A stretch of 64,000 nucleotides of DNA. Origin: a virus. The DNA is taken from the IMG/VR virus record IMGVR_UViG_3300025732_000020, positions 62,001 to 126,000 of that record; one strand, 5' to 3'. A model generated the notes under the pieces. That model was given only the letters and a program-made list of their open reading frames with translations, was not told the origin of the DNA and searched no databases. This document shows, piece by piece, positions 35,628 to 45,646 of the stretch. Within the stretch, counting starts at the first letter, position 1. Every line of letters begins with the position of its first letter. The position numbers and the translations under genes were made by a program.

Positions 35628-37241
35628 TTAGAGGTATCGTGTTGCAGACGATTTAGGGTTGGTATTAGTAACTATTTTTCCAATATCACTAGAGGCACGG
35701 CGGGACCCGCCTCTATAAAACGGATCATGGACCAAGCGAGGAAGTTTCTGCCTATCTCCGCCATGAACTGTCCTTCCACCCATGATCTCATCGCGATAGA
35801 CGGTAATGCCATAGACAAAAGCATCGACAAAGTCATCGTTTTTGATATATGGGAAAGATGTCAACTCAGACATCCTCTCCCCTAGGTTAGGAAGGTTTTC
35901 GTATAGGGAGACTAGATTGTCCTCGACAAGGGGGGCAATAGCATTGGCCCTAAGTACTTTATCCTTATTAGGTACTAATTCTTTAATCGAGATATTTATA
36001 GTCCGCTTAAGTGTTTGGATGAGAGGGACACCTTGTGCTCTACCTTCGATGTATATACATCTAATCTTCCAGGTCTTTACCAACTGTGGGAAAATCTTCT
36101 CAAGATCTGGGAACTCCATTCGCTCAAGAATATAGTGAACTAAATGTAATTTACTTTCTCGTTTATCATATCCCCAAATACAAATGGCCGTAAAGTCATT
36201 CATACGATCGGCCTTATACGCCGTGTCAATGGTGGCATAGATATAAGAATACTTGCCTTTATTCTTACTATGGTACTCAAACCAGTGTTCTTTAAATATG
36301 GCCCCTTGTTCACCCGCCGGCCTTCCTTGATATAGAGAGTTAAAGTCTTTATCACCAATGGATTTTTTAATTGCCTCAAGGTTCTCTACGGGGAAGAACT
36401 CTGGCCAATGAGACTGACCCAACTCTCTCCCCAGTACATCGTTCTCTTCATCGACGCATAGAGCTGGAACATTGAGTTCCCTCCAGCCTTCGGGGTCGGC
36501 TTTCAACAACCTGCCAATAACATCATCGACATGGAACCTCGTGCCCATGGAAATGATGGCGTTGTTAGGAAGACCACGAGTGAGAAACTGTGCCTGTGTC
36601 CAAGCAAATGTGCTCTCCATAACCGTCAATGAGTTACCATCCGCCAGAAGGTCATCAAGAATTCCAACTCCAGGCAACTCATCATCACTAATCACTCCGA
36701 AGCCAAAGCCGGTAACACTGCCGCCCGCCGAGGCAATTTTAATCAATCCGCCATTGCCATTACGGATGGCACTAAGATTACACTTATCTTTATCAATCTC
36801 ACACTCGGGGAACAACCATTTAAAACTCTCATGAGAGACATACTCAATAACAGCTCTGGAGTTCTCATTAGTGAGTTGAAGAGCATATGAACTCATGATA
36901 AATTGAGCGGTAGGACTACGACCCATTTGCCAAGATGGGAATACCTTGGAGATGAGTAGAGACTTCCCAGTACGAGGAGGAAGGGAAATTGCACTTTGCT
37001 TATATTCCTTTTCTCCGTCACCGATCCTCTGCAGGAAGTTACCAATCACCTCATGGACTTTAAAGGGTTGGAACTTACCAGCAATAGGCACTTCAGATGT
37101 AATAAATCTGGCATATGTTAAAAAATCTGTTCGGCATTTTAGCCTGAGGAGTTCTTGCTTATCCGACGGAGAAAGAGAAGCAAGATTAGCCTCCATTTCT
37201 TTAACTAATTTTTTTTCTAATTTTACCTGAGATTTATTCAT
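35628..37241 (-). CDS. terL: Terminase large subunit
   Basis: From the ATG at 37241 the ATPase domain shows Walker A SLPPRTGKS (86-94), Walker B GVGILDDLLAD (191-201) and coupling motif SMGTRFHVDD (231-240). The C-terminal RNase H-like nuclease has ATIDTAY (D339), IYIEGRAQG (E399) and NDDFVDAF (D470, D473). It packages DNA into the prohead and cuts it. The motif style is of the Terminase_6 type rather than obvious T4 gp17. I chose the ATG because it overlaps the HNH gene stop as ATGA; a TTG five codons upstream is less likely. The adjacent HNH gene separates it from the baseplate genes of the same operon. Confidence 0.92.
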   Translation of the reverse strand: MNKSQVKLEKKLVKEMEANLASLSPSDKQELLRLKCRTDFLTYARFITSEVPIAGKFQPFKVHEVIGNFLQRIGDGEKEYKQSAISLPPRTGKSLLISKVFPSWQMGRSPTAQFIMSSYALQLTNENSRAVIEYVSHESFKWLFPECEIDKDKCNLSAIRNGNGGLIKIASAGGSVTGFGFGVISDDELPGVGILDDLLADGNSLTVMESTFAWTQAQFLTRGLPNNAIISMGTRFHVDDVIGRLLKADPEGWRELNVPALCVDEENDVLGRELGQSHWPEFFPVENLEAIKKSIGDKDFNSLYQGRPAGEQGAIFKEHWFEYHSKNKGKYSYIYATIDTAYKADRMNDFTAICIWGYDKRESKLHLVHYILERMEFPDLEKIFPQLVKTWKIRCIYIEGRAQGVPLIQTLKRTINISIKELVPNKDKVLRANAIAPLVEDNLVSLYENLPNLGERMSELTSFPYIKNDDFVDAFVYGITVYRDEIMGGRTVHGGDRQKLPRLVHDPFYRGGSRRASSDIGKIVTNTNPKSSATRYL

Positions 37242-38080
37242 TCTGATATTCTCCAACCTTTATGTTGTTTTAATTTCCCACTATTTACTCTAGATAAATG
37301 GGCTTTGTTTAGTTTTAAATTTGGATATAAATTACTCAATTCCGTTATTTTTGCTTCAACTATTCCGTACTCTTCATGATACCATTTTATCTTTTTTTCT
37401 TTAAAATCTATTCTCCTCCATCCTCTATGCTGATTTCTTTTTCCATTATGTACAGCCCTAAGATATGAATCATCTAAGTTCATATCTTTGTATATTTTTT
37501 TCATTTCAAATATACTTCCTTTATATACTCCGTGTATGTCATGGACAAATATGTATTCTGTTCGTTTTAAATGAGTTTTATTACTTACCTTCCTAGAAGT
37601 TTCTAGGTCTTTACACCATCCCTTATGATGAGTCCTTCTACCAGAAGAAACTAAATATAATAATGAGAAAGTTAATTCTGGATGTTTTTTACAAAGTTCT
37701 TCTATTGAACCCGTAAATTTACCATATTTATTGTGATAAAATGTTCTTATAGTTTTTCTTTTACTTTTTAAATGTTCTATATATTTATTTCTAATTTTTT
37801 CATAGTCTTTGGATCTTTTTATATTTAGTCTATTCGATAAGAAGAAAAAAGCTATCAAAGATTTTGTTGTTCTAGGATGCAAATTTCCGTGTCTTTTACT
37901 AAAATATTTATATAATAATTTATGACATAAGAAATGTTCCCTAGTAGTTAAAGAAACTATAAAATTATTTTTTACTATACTTTTTGGTATAATATGATGT
38001 TTTTCGCAAAAATTATTGGGACATTTATTTCTAGATAATGCCTTTCTTATAATATTAAAGTAAGTCTTTCTATAATTCAT
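37238..38080 (-). CDS. HNH homing endonuclease with three NUMOD-like repeats
   Basis: The N-terminal HNH core is CEKHHIIPKS (residues 25-34), followed by TTREHFLCHKLL. Three DNA-binding repeats follow, each with an 'E..k..P/N.' helix and ending in GKR..H(K/R)GWR: HHKGW near 153, QHRGW near 227 and QHKGW near 275. The gene is far richer in A and T than its neighbours and sits between the baseplate hub and terminase genes. These points fit a mobile, free-standing homing endonuclease, which would cut phage genomes lacking it next to terL. The start is only 6 bases after a GTTTAAAG motif, so it appears inserted between that motif and terL. Confidence 0.8.
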   Translation of the reverse strand: MNYRKTYFNIIRKALSRNKCPNNFCEKHHIIPKSIVKNNFIVSLTTREHFLCHKLLYKYFSKRHGNLHPRTTKSLIAFFFLSNRLNIKRSKDYEKIRNKYIEHLKSKRKTIRTFYHNKYGKFTGSIEELCKKHPELTFSLLYLVSSGRRTHHKGWCKDLETSRKVSNKTHLKRTEYIFVHDIHGVYKGSIFEMKKIYKDMNLDDSYLRAVHNGKRNQHRGWRRIDFKEKKIKWYHEEYGIVEAKITELSNLYPNLKLNKAHLSRVNSGKLKQHKGWRISE

Positions 38081-38086
38081 AACTTA

Positions 38087-38094
38087 CTTTAAAC
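38087..38094 (-). promoter_or_regulatory. GTTTAAAG motif upstream of HNH and terminase
   Basis: A perfect GTTTAAAG on the minus strand, only 6 bases before the HNH start codon. It was probably the leader of the terminase gene before the HNH gene inserted. Confidence 0.5.
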
Positions 38095-38125
38095 TAAAAA
38101 GTTTCAAAACATGGTTCAAATTTGT

Positions 38126-41074
38126 TCAACAATCTGCCCTGCCTTCTTGACTTCTGCCTTGTTCATAATTGATTTGGTCTAGGATAGATGAGATTGTTTG
38201 TTGGGAAGACGGAGACAGGCCAGAATTGGGAAGATCAGAATATCTAGATGATAGTGAGTTACCCAAGAGCGAGTCAGGTTCTGGTGGTACTGGGGAATTT
38301 ATCTTAGATTCCAAAGAATCCTTAAGCACTTTATTCTTATCTCGCTTTGTTTTACACTTACCGAATGTAGGCGGAAGTTTTTTAGGTATTAGTCCTAAGA
38401 CAAAGTCAGCAAGATCAACTAGATCTTTTGCTGGCTCTAGCTCTTTCCATTCACCGTGAGCAGTCTTTAAAAAGTTATTAGTTATAAATAAAGCTTCTTT
38501 TTTAGATGCAGAGTTTAATTTAGCAATTTTTGTTATATTTTTAAATACGTTAGTAAGACTGTCTGTTGGAACAACTCCAACCTTGCCCCCTTTCTTTCTA
38601 TGGTCAAGTCGCCTTACATAATTATAAGTATCTTTAATAGCTTTGGACGTCTCAATGATACTCAAAAGAGTCTGGGAGAAGAACGATGTGTTACCTACCA
38701 TTAACTTGTTAATAAGTCGGTACTGAGCATCTATAAGTTTTCTTTCAATAGACTCTACCTTAGTTATATTATTATCAGTCTGCTTAAATCCTTTCTCAAT
38801 CGCTTCAAAAGTATAGGTTAATTCAGACCATAACTCCGGCCAATCAGCATGTTTCGCTCCTTCAATCCTATCAGCCATCTCTGAGAGTCTTTTAACCCCA
38901 GTGATAAGTTGAGTTAAATCCCATTGGTTCCCTCCAGAGTTGCATAAATCTTCGCCTATTTTGGTGGGTATTAGGTCTAAAATATCAGATAGTGGATTAT
39001 TGTTGTTATTAGTAAGATCTCCTTTAGGAGCATATGAACTATGATTAGTTGATACAACGCTTCCACAAGGGTCTAGTAATTTATTACCATCTGAGTCCTC
39101 GCCATGTTTTGTTTTTCTACACTTAGGATCACATGGACACTCTGCTCCTTGACCTCCAAATAATCCCCCTAAACCAGGTATACCTCCCAAGACAGACGCC
39201 ACTGGGTTAATGCCCGTCAGAGCAGAAAAAGCACTCAGTCCAATACCAGCTGGTCCTAAGAACGACGTGAATTGCCCTCCTAACCCAACTAACTGAAGTG
39301 CAGACGTAGCCAACTGAGGCACACCTTGCAATCCGCCAAGATTAGGAATACCGGAAAGATTTGCAAAATTAGATGCTAATTGAGCAATTTCACCAAAATC
39401 CCCATTAGAAAGTTTGCCAATAATGTCCCCAGAAACAAGATTAGAAATCCCGTCAATCCCTCCCATCGTAGAAATGATTTGATTAACCGAGTCCGGTAGG
39501 GATTGATCTAAGGCACCTACAGCACTTCCAATGATATTTTTTATTGAGAGTGGTTGGCCATCAAGGATATCTTTTCCAATGTCCCATACTGGAGAGACAA
39601 ATTGTGCTACTTCGGGAGGAAGTTGAGACATTCCGTACATTGTTGCAGCATCTATAGCACCCAATGCCCCTCCGGCCATATAAGCTGAGTACACCCCAGC
39701 TACCTGAGAAGGCAGGTCATTAAATGCTTGGTTGAAAGAAGTCTTACCAATTACCTGCAGAGCACTATCTAGAGAGTTATTTTTAATCCCTTGAGCGAGT
39801 ATATCGCCCGCCCCGCCTGCTGCACGAAGGATCTTCTCTAGTTCACTATCAATCTCTCCACCTTTGCTGATTGCTGAAATTATCTTAGAAGTTACCGCCT
39901 CAATGGATTGATTAGAATTACTGGCAATAACAATCTTCCCAAGATCCCCAAGCATATTAACCCCATTAAACTCTTTTGGTAGAGCTTTTGCGGCTATCAT
40001 TGCTTTTTTAAGTGCTGGATCAGATGCCACTGGGGCAACTTGACTTCCTGCTTCTTTTAAAACTTTTTCTTTTGCATTACCAACTATATTCTGAGAAGAA
40101 GGTGATGCATTTTGCTTAAGAGCCTCTATTGGTTTTTTAGATGCTAAAAAATCTTTTCTCTTTGGCGGTGGGTCTTTAGGATAAAATTGAATTGGTTTTC
40201 TTGATCCAGAACTCACCCACTTCATCTGCTTTTGATATCTCACGCAGATGGCAAGTTCAGAATCCAATCCCGTATCAACAACCACTTCCATCCCATGGTT
40301 CTTTTCAGTGCAGTCTGGAAGTGTAGTACGAAATACAACCGGAGGAGATGATAGTGGCGCCCATGAAAAGTCTCCGTTTTCATCCCTTCGACAGGTTAAC
40401 ATTGTCGATCTAAATTTTCTATCCTCAGTAAATTCCCTCACATCGCCCTCTAGTGCCTTGGAGCATTTTGGCATTCCAGATTGTTTAGAGAGGTTAGTAG
40501 TTACAGGCGATTCTACGACTCCAGGGTCAAAACCTTTCTCTACGATCTTTCCATTGGTAATAGATTTCCAAGAGTAGATGGGGTCTCCGCCTTCTTGGGT
40601 ATTGTTACGGCGAAGGCAAATAACTACATCTTGACTTACCTCATTCTCGAGTAGATAGATCCGCCCGGCGTTATCCTCATTGCACTTCATCCCTGGATCA
40701 GAAGAGGCATTACCTGCCTCCATCTGCTCACCGAGTATCGTGAGTTGGATCGGGGTACCTACCCCAGTACCACGTGGATCTTTGTTAAAAATCTGACTAA
40801 CAAAAGCATCATTGGTATTTCCACCCGCCTTAGAAATAAGACAAGGGGCCCCAATATATTGTGAACTTAATTGACCTTTATGGCTTCCTTGGACGTACAT
40901 CCAATCTGAAGTCATACCTGCATAGAGTGCCTTTACTCTCCCTAACCGCTTAGGGTCGGAAACAGAAACAATAGTCCCTATTTCATTAAAGGGATCACCG
41001 AAAGGCCCTCCTATAGCTTCTAAACTACGCGTAGCGAGTTCTTTAAGTCCTTGAAATTCGTCAAAAAATCCCAT
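38126..41074 (-). CDS. Baseplate hub-like protein with OB-fold domain
   Basis: Residues ~30-105 carry an OB-fold of the gp5/VgrG hub type: GTIVSVSDPKRLGRVKALY, then SDWMYVQGS, then GAPCLISKAGGNTNDAFVSQ. The middle (~350-690) is Gly/Ala/Leu-rich and hydrophobic (LGGLQGVPQLATSALQLVGL), with a Cys cluster afterwards (CPCDPKC). The C-terminal part is helical (TDNNITKVESIERKLIDAQY). No lysozyme domain is visible, consistent with a separate tail lysin in this phage. At 982 residues it is longer than most hubs. It lies three bases downstream of the gpI-like gene in the baseplate operon. Confidence 0.75.
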   Translation of the reverse strand: MGFFDEFQGLKELATRSLEAIGGPFGDPFNEIGTIVSVSDPKRLGRVKALYAGMTSDWMYVQGSHKGQLSSQYIGAPCLISKAGGNTNDAFVSQIFNKDPRGTGVGTPIQLTILGEQMEAGNASSDPGMKCNEDNAGRIYLLENEVSQDVVICLRRNNTQEGGDPIYSWKSITNGKIVEKGFDPGVVESPVTTNLSKQSGMPKCSKALEGDVREFTEDRKFRSTMLTCRRDENGDFSWAPLSSPPVVFRTTLPDCTEKNHGMEVVVDTGLDSELAICVRYQKQMKWVSSGSRKPIQFYPKDPPPKRKDFLASKKPIEALKQNASPSSQNIVGNAKEKVLKEAGSQVAPVASDPALKKAMIAAKALPKEFNGVNMLGDLGKIVIASNSNQSIEAVTSKIISAISKGGEIDSELEKILRAAGGAGDILAQGIKNNSLDSALQVIGKTSFNQAFNDLPSQVAGVYSAYMAGGALGAIDAATMYGMSQLPPEVAQFVSPVWDIGKDILDGQPLSIKNIIGSAVGALDQSLPDSVNQIISTMGGIDGISNLVSGDIIGKLSNGDFGEIAQLASNFANLSGIPNLGGLQGVPQLATSALQLVGLGGQFTSFLGPAGIGLSAFSALTGINPVASVLGGIPGLGGLFGGQGAECPCDPKCRKTKHGEDSDGNKLLDPCGSVVSTNHSSYAPKGDLTNNNNNPLSDILDLIPTKIGEDLCNSGGNQWDLTQLITGVKRLSEMADRIEGAKHADWPELWSELTYTFEAIEKGFKQTDNNITKVESIERKLIDAQYRLINKLMVGNTSFFSQTLLSIIETSKAIKDTYNYVRRLDHRKKGGKVGVVPTDSLTNVFKNITKIAKLNSASKKEALFITNNFLKTAHGEWKELEPAKDLVDLADFVLGLIPKKLPPTFGKCKTKRDKNKVLKDSLESKINSPVPPEPDSLLGNSLSSRYSDLPNSGLSPSSQQTISSILDQINYEQGRSQEGRADC

Positions 41075-41077
41075 CCA

Positions 41078-43231
41078 TCATTCCTCTATGATTATTTCCG
41101 GCTCAAAGAAACCATCACCTACTGCCCAAAGATCCGCTGATAAATAAGCATATTGAGTGCGTTTATTTAGATTATCAGGAAGCCAGTTTTTGGCAATGTA
41201 ATTTACACGGTCCCATGACTTCCCGCCTCTATTGTAATAATAAGGAACTCTAAAGAATACATTTCTACTATCCTCTTGAGTAGTTACTCTTGAAACTCCT
41301 GCCACTATCTGATTAGTAAAGTTATTAATTCCCAAATCTGACTCTCCACCCACTTGGAGAATATCATGCTTATATGGCCAGAGAGGAGGAGCTTCCGTCT
41401 CAACATCTCTTAGACCATTTCTTGGATTTGTTATTAACACTTTATATTCTCCTTCAGAGTCGTTGGAGCCGTTTGCGATGCCTGATATCTCTACCTCTTG
41501 CGGTATATGAGACTTTAAATCAAAAACAGAAGAAAGGAATGCAAAAGACAGTAAACTACCTTTCGCCTCCATTAGACCATTCCATTTACCATCGTAAACT
41601 TTTAAGTTATTTGTTGGAATGAGACTAAGTAATTTTGTATTAGTATCATAAACTTTTCCTTTGTAGTTATATCTATTAGGTGTAAAAGTTTGAGATATTG
41701 AATTATACTCAATAGTATTAATTTCATTAAGACAGATTTTAAGACTATTATCTTCTGATGGTTCGGAAGTCCAAATAGAGTTTGTTGTAAAAGGAAATTG
41801 ACTAAGTGCCTCGCCCTTAGGAGTTTTTACTTCCCCTACGCCAGGGACCGACACAGTTTTTTCTCTGTCAAACCAACCAAAAGCATTTTTAATAAGTGCT
41901 ACTTTGATTTTTCTTTCCCATCTTGTATCCCAAAGATCCCCTGTGAGTCCTACGTGCTGAGCAAGCCAATCAAGGACTAATGGCGAGCAGGTTTCTAGAT
42001 CTAAGTAATCTTGATAGAATGATGAAATCTGGTCTTTTTTCTTGGAGAGAAAATCATCGACTCCGCTAGTTAACCACTGAGATGGTGACTCCGAATCAGA
42101 AAATAATGTATCCGAGCGATATGCTTCTGAGATACCAGGCAGTCTTGAGTATACTGGACGTGCAATAGATGTCTTTTGATAATCTAGTTGTCCTCTCTTT
42201 AATGAACTATTTGTTACTTGAAGAATATTATTAAAAAGATCTTTTACTCTATCATAGACTACCGATATAAACTTGAAATTAGTATGAATTCTCGCTTCTC
42301 TATATAGCCATTCATCCTCGATAATATTGGAGCACTGCTCAAACCATAATTGAGGTAGTGATGAGAAAAGAGATAGTACCTGATCCTTGATTTCTACCCT
42401 TACTCCATCCTCATGTAAAACGCCGGAGATGAATCCTTGGGTTTTTTGTGGATAAACTGATATAATAAAAGATGAAATAAATCTATCTTTTCTATTCTCT
42501 AGGCCTATAAGATTTGTTTTGGGAGGATTGCTTACTACAGTTAGTCTTTCATCAATGACTTTTATCGCAGTATCAATAAAATCCTCTGAGAAATAATATT
42601 TTGGTGGAAGATATATCTTTGTATATTTAGATGCTGGGGACGTAATGTCGAGAGTTACTACCTCAGAATTATTGAATCCTGCCGCTTTGCCACGGAGTAT
42701 AGTATTCAATGAGATTTCTTCGGTGCCATTTTTATAATAGATTACTGGAAGTCCAGAGTTGTAAGTATTGAAAGACTCATATTTCCACTTCTTGTTTCTA
42801 ACATAAGAGAGTTTGCCAATAAGGCATTTTCCAGGATTACAAAGATCATCAGTCCCTTCTCCTTCCTTACAGGTAAGTCCATCTCTGGAGCAACTTTCCA
42901 TGCCTACGCGTCCGATCCCGCCAAGAGAATGGCCATGGGCATAGATCGGAAATCCACCGATATCGCCATCCTCAGATGTGACTTCAATATCAGAATACGT
43001 ATGTCCTATATTTTTATATATAAATCCATTCAGATCTAAGTTATCTTTCTGTACTTCAATAACCTGATCTCTGGGGGTATTTATGTCTCTTGATTCAAAG
43101 ACAATCTTCCCAAGTTTATGAGCAAAGATTTTTTGCCTTTTAGTCCTATCAAACTCCAGGATAATATGACCTGAAGAAAGAGAAGGATTTCTTCTTTTCG
43201 ACTTTATACTATCCCAAGTTGTTAGGTTCAT
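41078..43231 (-). CDS. Baseplate protein, P2 gpI-like domain
   Basis: The 717-residue protein contains, near residues 410-455, CSPLVLDWLAQHVGLTGDLW followed by KIKVALIKNAFGWF, matching the tail protein I (Tail_P2_I) pattern that follows gpJ in many contractile phages. The N-terminal 400 residues are a phage-specific extension with Cys-rich stretches (ESCSRDGLTCKEG). The C-terminal part is beta-rich. The start overlaps the gpJ-like stop by four bases, the same order as J-I in P2-like baseplates. It would form part of the baseplate wedge. Confidence 0.7.
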   Translation of the reverse strand: MNLTTWDSIKSKRRNPSLSSGHIILEFDRTKRQKIFAHKLGKIVFESRDINTPRDQVIEVQKDNLDLNGFIYKNIGHTYSDIEVTSEDGDIGGFPIYAHGHSLGGIGRVGMESCSRDGLTCKEGEGTDDLCNPGKCLIGKLSYVRNKKWKYESFNTYNSGLPVIYYKNGTEEISLNTILRGKAAGFNNSEVVTLDITSPASKYTKIYLPPKYYFSEDFIDTAIKVIDERLTVVSNPPKTNLIGLENRKDRFISSFIISVYPQKTQGFISGVLHEDGVRVEIKDQVLSLFSSLPQLWFEQCSNIIEDEWLYREARIHTNFKFISVVYDRVKDLFNNILQVTNSSLKRGQLDYQKTSIARPVYSRLPGISEAYRSDTLFSDSESPSQWLTSGVDDFLSKKKDQISSFYQDYLDLETCSPLVLDWLAQHVGLTGDLWDTRWERKIKVALIKNAFGWFDREKTVSVPGVGEVKTPKGEALSQFPFTTNSIWTSEPSEDNSLKICLNEINTIEYNSISQTFTPNRYNYKGKVYDTNTKLLSLIPTNNLKVYDGKWNGLMEAKGSLLSFAFLSSVFDLKSHIPQEVEISGIANGSNDSEGEYKVLITNPRNGLRDVETEAPPLWPYKHDILQVGGESDLGINNFTNQIVAGVSRVTTQEDSRNVFFRVPYYYNRGGKSWDRVNYIAKNWLPDNLNKRTQYAYLSADLWAVGDGFFEPEIIIEE

Positions 43232-44517
43232 AGCAAGTATAGATCAGTATAAGTATAGGTTAAGGGGCTAAAATCGTTTATTGAAGTAAAAGTAACTTGG
43301 GCGTTATATAATTTATAAGAAACAATCCCAGAAGGAGCAGAGAAAATCTGATTATCTGAGTTGATAACATCGATGTAATTATAATTACACTTACTCAGTA
43401 CCTCATCCTCCTCTCCACTAAACCCTGCGCAAAGTCCCTCTAGATTTGCGCTATCCTTGATCATGAGTTTCATATCCAAGGTATTAACAGATTTTACGTA
43501 TGAGTACTCATATATCTTCCTTAGTAAATCTTGGTAGGAAAGGTTTGATCCAAGTGGTAGGTTAATTGGATTAATATACTCTTGCATTATCCCGAGGATC
43601 TGACTTGCTCTTAAGTCTATATTTCCGGCGATCTCGGCGGGGTCATAATATACTTCAATAACTAAGTCTATTGGAACTATTTCTGGGGTAATGATTGAAA
43701 CATTAGTACCCAATGTAACTCTATTTCTAATAGATTCAATTACATATTGCAATGTTGTATCAGAAAGCGGGTTACCATTCTCATCCCCCATGCAGATAAC
43801 TATGTTCCCAGAAAGTACTGAAGATAACTGGTATCTTTCCTCATAGGTTAATACTTTTACCAACGAGGCTTCTGGGGCAAGAATAGTAACCTCATTTTTA
43901 AAGTCAGTCGCAGTAGTTAAATTTCTTCTGCTCAATACCTCAAAAGCTCTTTGCTTCATCGAATTAATGGACTCAAGATCTTTTCCGCCTGCCGCGGAAT
44001 CATTATTTCTTAAGGACTCAAGTCCGACAAAAGCACGTTCGATTTTATTAATTTCACCTTCACCAACATTATATATCGATCCCCATTTACTTGAGCGGCA
44101 AATAATAGTTTTTGAATCTTCTGATTCTAGAATTCTTACTTCTTTTAAGAGTTCATATTCAAGGCCACTATTTGAATAAACTTTTGTTCCTTGCGGGATG
44201 ATAACTACTTTACTATACCCAGGTACTTTGTAAAATGTTATATCCACTAGAGCCTTAGCCCCGATTCTTCTTTGAATACCGAGTTGTCTTAACCACTGCA
44301 GACTAAAAGCCTCTGGAAGATTGTTCAGATAATAAAGTAGCTCTGATTGAGCAAATGCCTGACCCTCACTAATCGCTGCAAGAGGAGAAGCTGGAGTAAA
44401 ATCATTTAACTCCCCACCCGACTCCAAACTGATCCTCGTCTGAATAGCACGGACTAAAGCCGCTGTATTACGACTATCTAACTGTAATGGGAGAATTGGT
44501 CCGTAAATGTTTGACAT
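43228..44517 (-). CDS. Baseplate wedge protein, gpJ-like (Baseplate_J)
   Basis: The 429-residue protein fits the P2 gpJ / T4 gp6 family. The N-terminus has FTPASPLAAISEGQAFAQSE (about 41-60). The central part has ALVDITFYKVPG and VVIIPQGTKVYSNSGLEYEL, the 'iP.Gt.v.s..g..f.t' core, then ESINSMKQRAFEVLSRRNLT, the 'd.e....R' region. The C-terminus has VDLVIEVYYDP-type strands. Length is normal. It shares single-base and four-base overlaps with the genes on both sides, so the baseplate genes are translationally coupled. Confidence 0.82.
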   Translation of the reverse strand: MSNIYGPILPLQLDSRNTAALVRAIQTRISLESGGELNDFTPASPLAAISEGQAFAQSELLYYLNNLPEAFSLQWLRQLGIQRRIGAKALVDITFYKVPGYSKVVIIPQGTKVYSNSGLEYELLKEVRILESEDSKTIICRSSKWGSIYNVGEGEINKIERAFVGLESLRNNDSAAGGKDLESINSMKQRAFEVLSRRNLTTATDFKNEVTILAPEASLVKVLTYEERYQLSSVLSGNIVICMGDENGNPLSDTTLQYVIESIRNRVTLGTNVSIITPEIVPIDLVIEVYYDPAEIAGNIDLRASQILGIMQEYINPINLPLGSNLSYQDLLRKIYEYSYVKSVNTLDMKLMIKDSANLEGLCAGFSGEEDEVLSKCNYNYIDVINSDNQIFSAPSGIVSYKLYNAQVTFTSINDFSPLTYTYTDLYLL

Positions 44518-45575
44518 TAGAATGTATTGGAGAATTTGCGAGAAGACATAGGAACTCCATCTTCCTTATCTGCATTAAGGATCTTGGGTAAAGACCCGGT
44601 ATCAAAGTAGTCCCCATTTGACATAGTAGCAGGATCGTATGTCAATAGGTTATTAATTCTGGGGCCAATGAGACTGATTTCGTAAATATCTCTGTCCGCT
44701 TTGTTCAGACCTGGAATATTACCAAGTTGTCCCAAGACAGACGCCGCGTTCCATACGTCAGAATCAGTAAGTACTGAAGATATTGCTGATGGTATATCTC
44801 TTAATGACTCCGCTCCTGAAGGGTTAAATATAGTCTCAAGAGAAATCCCCGAAGGATAACCAACATACCCGTCAAAAATAGAGTCTTTGAACGAAGCAGG
44901 GACCGATGATGCCCCTTCAAATCCTGGATAAGCAATATCGGAGTAGTAACTCTGTGGGGTTAGATAACCTGACGTAAAAGAAATCCCTTTGAAATCTTTA
45001 TCAAGATCAGTGGTTTCAAGTAAAGGTACAGTAGTATTTTTAGGCGGTACACTTACTTTAGTATGTGGATTATTCCCTGCTACTGAGGCGATAAAATTAA
45101 TATCTTGTCCAAAGACAGGATCTAAGGTTATATCAGAGATGATTTTTTTCGCTAAAGAATTAATATCTCCATAACCTGGGAAAGAATACTCCAAGGAGTT
45201 TACCAAGTAATCCTTCATACCATTACCATATTCAGATAAAGAATCCATTTCTGAATATAGGTCTTTAGGCAAAGAAGATCTAACTTTATTTTCCCATCCT
45301 GCCCCTAGTTTCTCATCGACATAATCAGCAAAAAGTTCATTATCGTCGTACTCTTGTAAAAGAGTATCAATCATTACGTCGATAAAGTACTCCTCAGAAC
45401 CTAAAAAGTTTTGGAAAAAATCCGATGGAAGTTGGGGATCGAAAACCTGAGTAGGAGAGTTTGCTATGATCTGATTTTGAACTTCTCTGAATGAATCTAC
45501 ACTGCCGTAGGCAACTGAGGCTAACCCACTCAGTGTGCTAAATTCATCAGTAATATACCCTACTTTCAAGGTCAA
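44517..45575 (-). CDS. Probable baseplate-associated protein (352 aa, TTG start)
   Basis: No family is recognised. The protein begins MTLKVGYITDEFSTLSGLAS and is acidic, with a helical N-terminal half (EEYFIDVMIDTLLQEYDD) and a Pro/Ser/Gly-rich second half. No ATG is available in the first 30 codons upstream of conserved-looking sequence; a TTG preceded by AAAGAG is the likely start. It is the first gene of the minus-strand baseplate operon, one base overlapping the gpJ-like gene, and a GTTTAAAT motif lies 19 bases upstream. Confidence 0.6.
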   Translation of the reverse strand: MTLKVGYITDEFSTLSGLASVAYGSVDSFREVQNQIIANSPTQVFDPQLPSDFFQNFLGSEEYFIDVMIDTLLQEYDDNELFADYVDEKLGAGWENKVRSSLPKDLYSEMDSLSEYGNGMKDYLVNSLEYSFPGYGDINSLAKKIISDITLDPVFGQDINFIASVAGNNPHTKVSVPPKNTTVPLLETTDLDKDFKGISFTSGYLTPQSYYSDIAYPGFEGASSVPASFKDSIFDGYVGYPSGISLETIFNPSGAESLRDIPSAISSVLTDSDVWNAASVLGQLGNIPGLNKADRDIYEISLIGPRINNLLTYDPATMSNGDYFDTGSLPKILNADKEDGVPMSSRKFSNTF

Positions 45576-45594
45576 AACTCTTTGCTCTATTAGA

Positions 45595-45602
45595 ATTTAA
45601 AC
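45595..45602 (-). promoter_or_regulatory. Variant GTTTAAAT motif for the baseplate operon
   Basis: GTTTAAAT on the minus strand, one mismatch from GTTTAAAG, 19 bases before the TTG start of the first baseplate operon gene. It faces a plus-strand copy 11 bases away. Confidence 0.45.
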
Positions 45603-45613
45603 GATAGTAAGTA

Positions 45614-45621
45614 GGTTAAAG
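45614..45621 (+). promoter_or_regulatory. Variant GGTTAAAG motif for fibre genes
   Basis: GGTTAAAG followed by ATTATC, as after the copies at 62857 and 26887. It lies 25 bases before the ATG at 45647 and starts the plus-strand fibre cluster. It is paired back to back with the minus-strand motif. Confidence 0.45.
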
Positions 45622-45646
45622 ATTATCAGACAAACCTGTATTGTTG

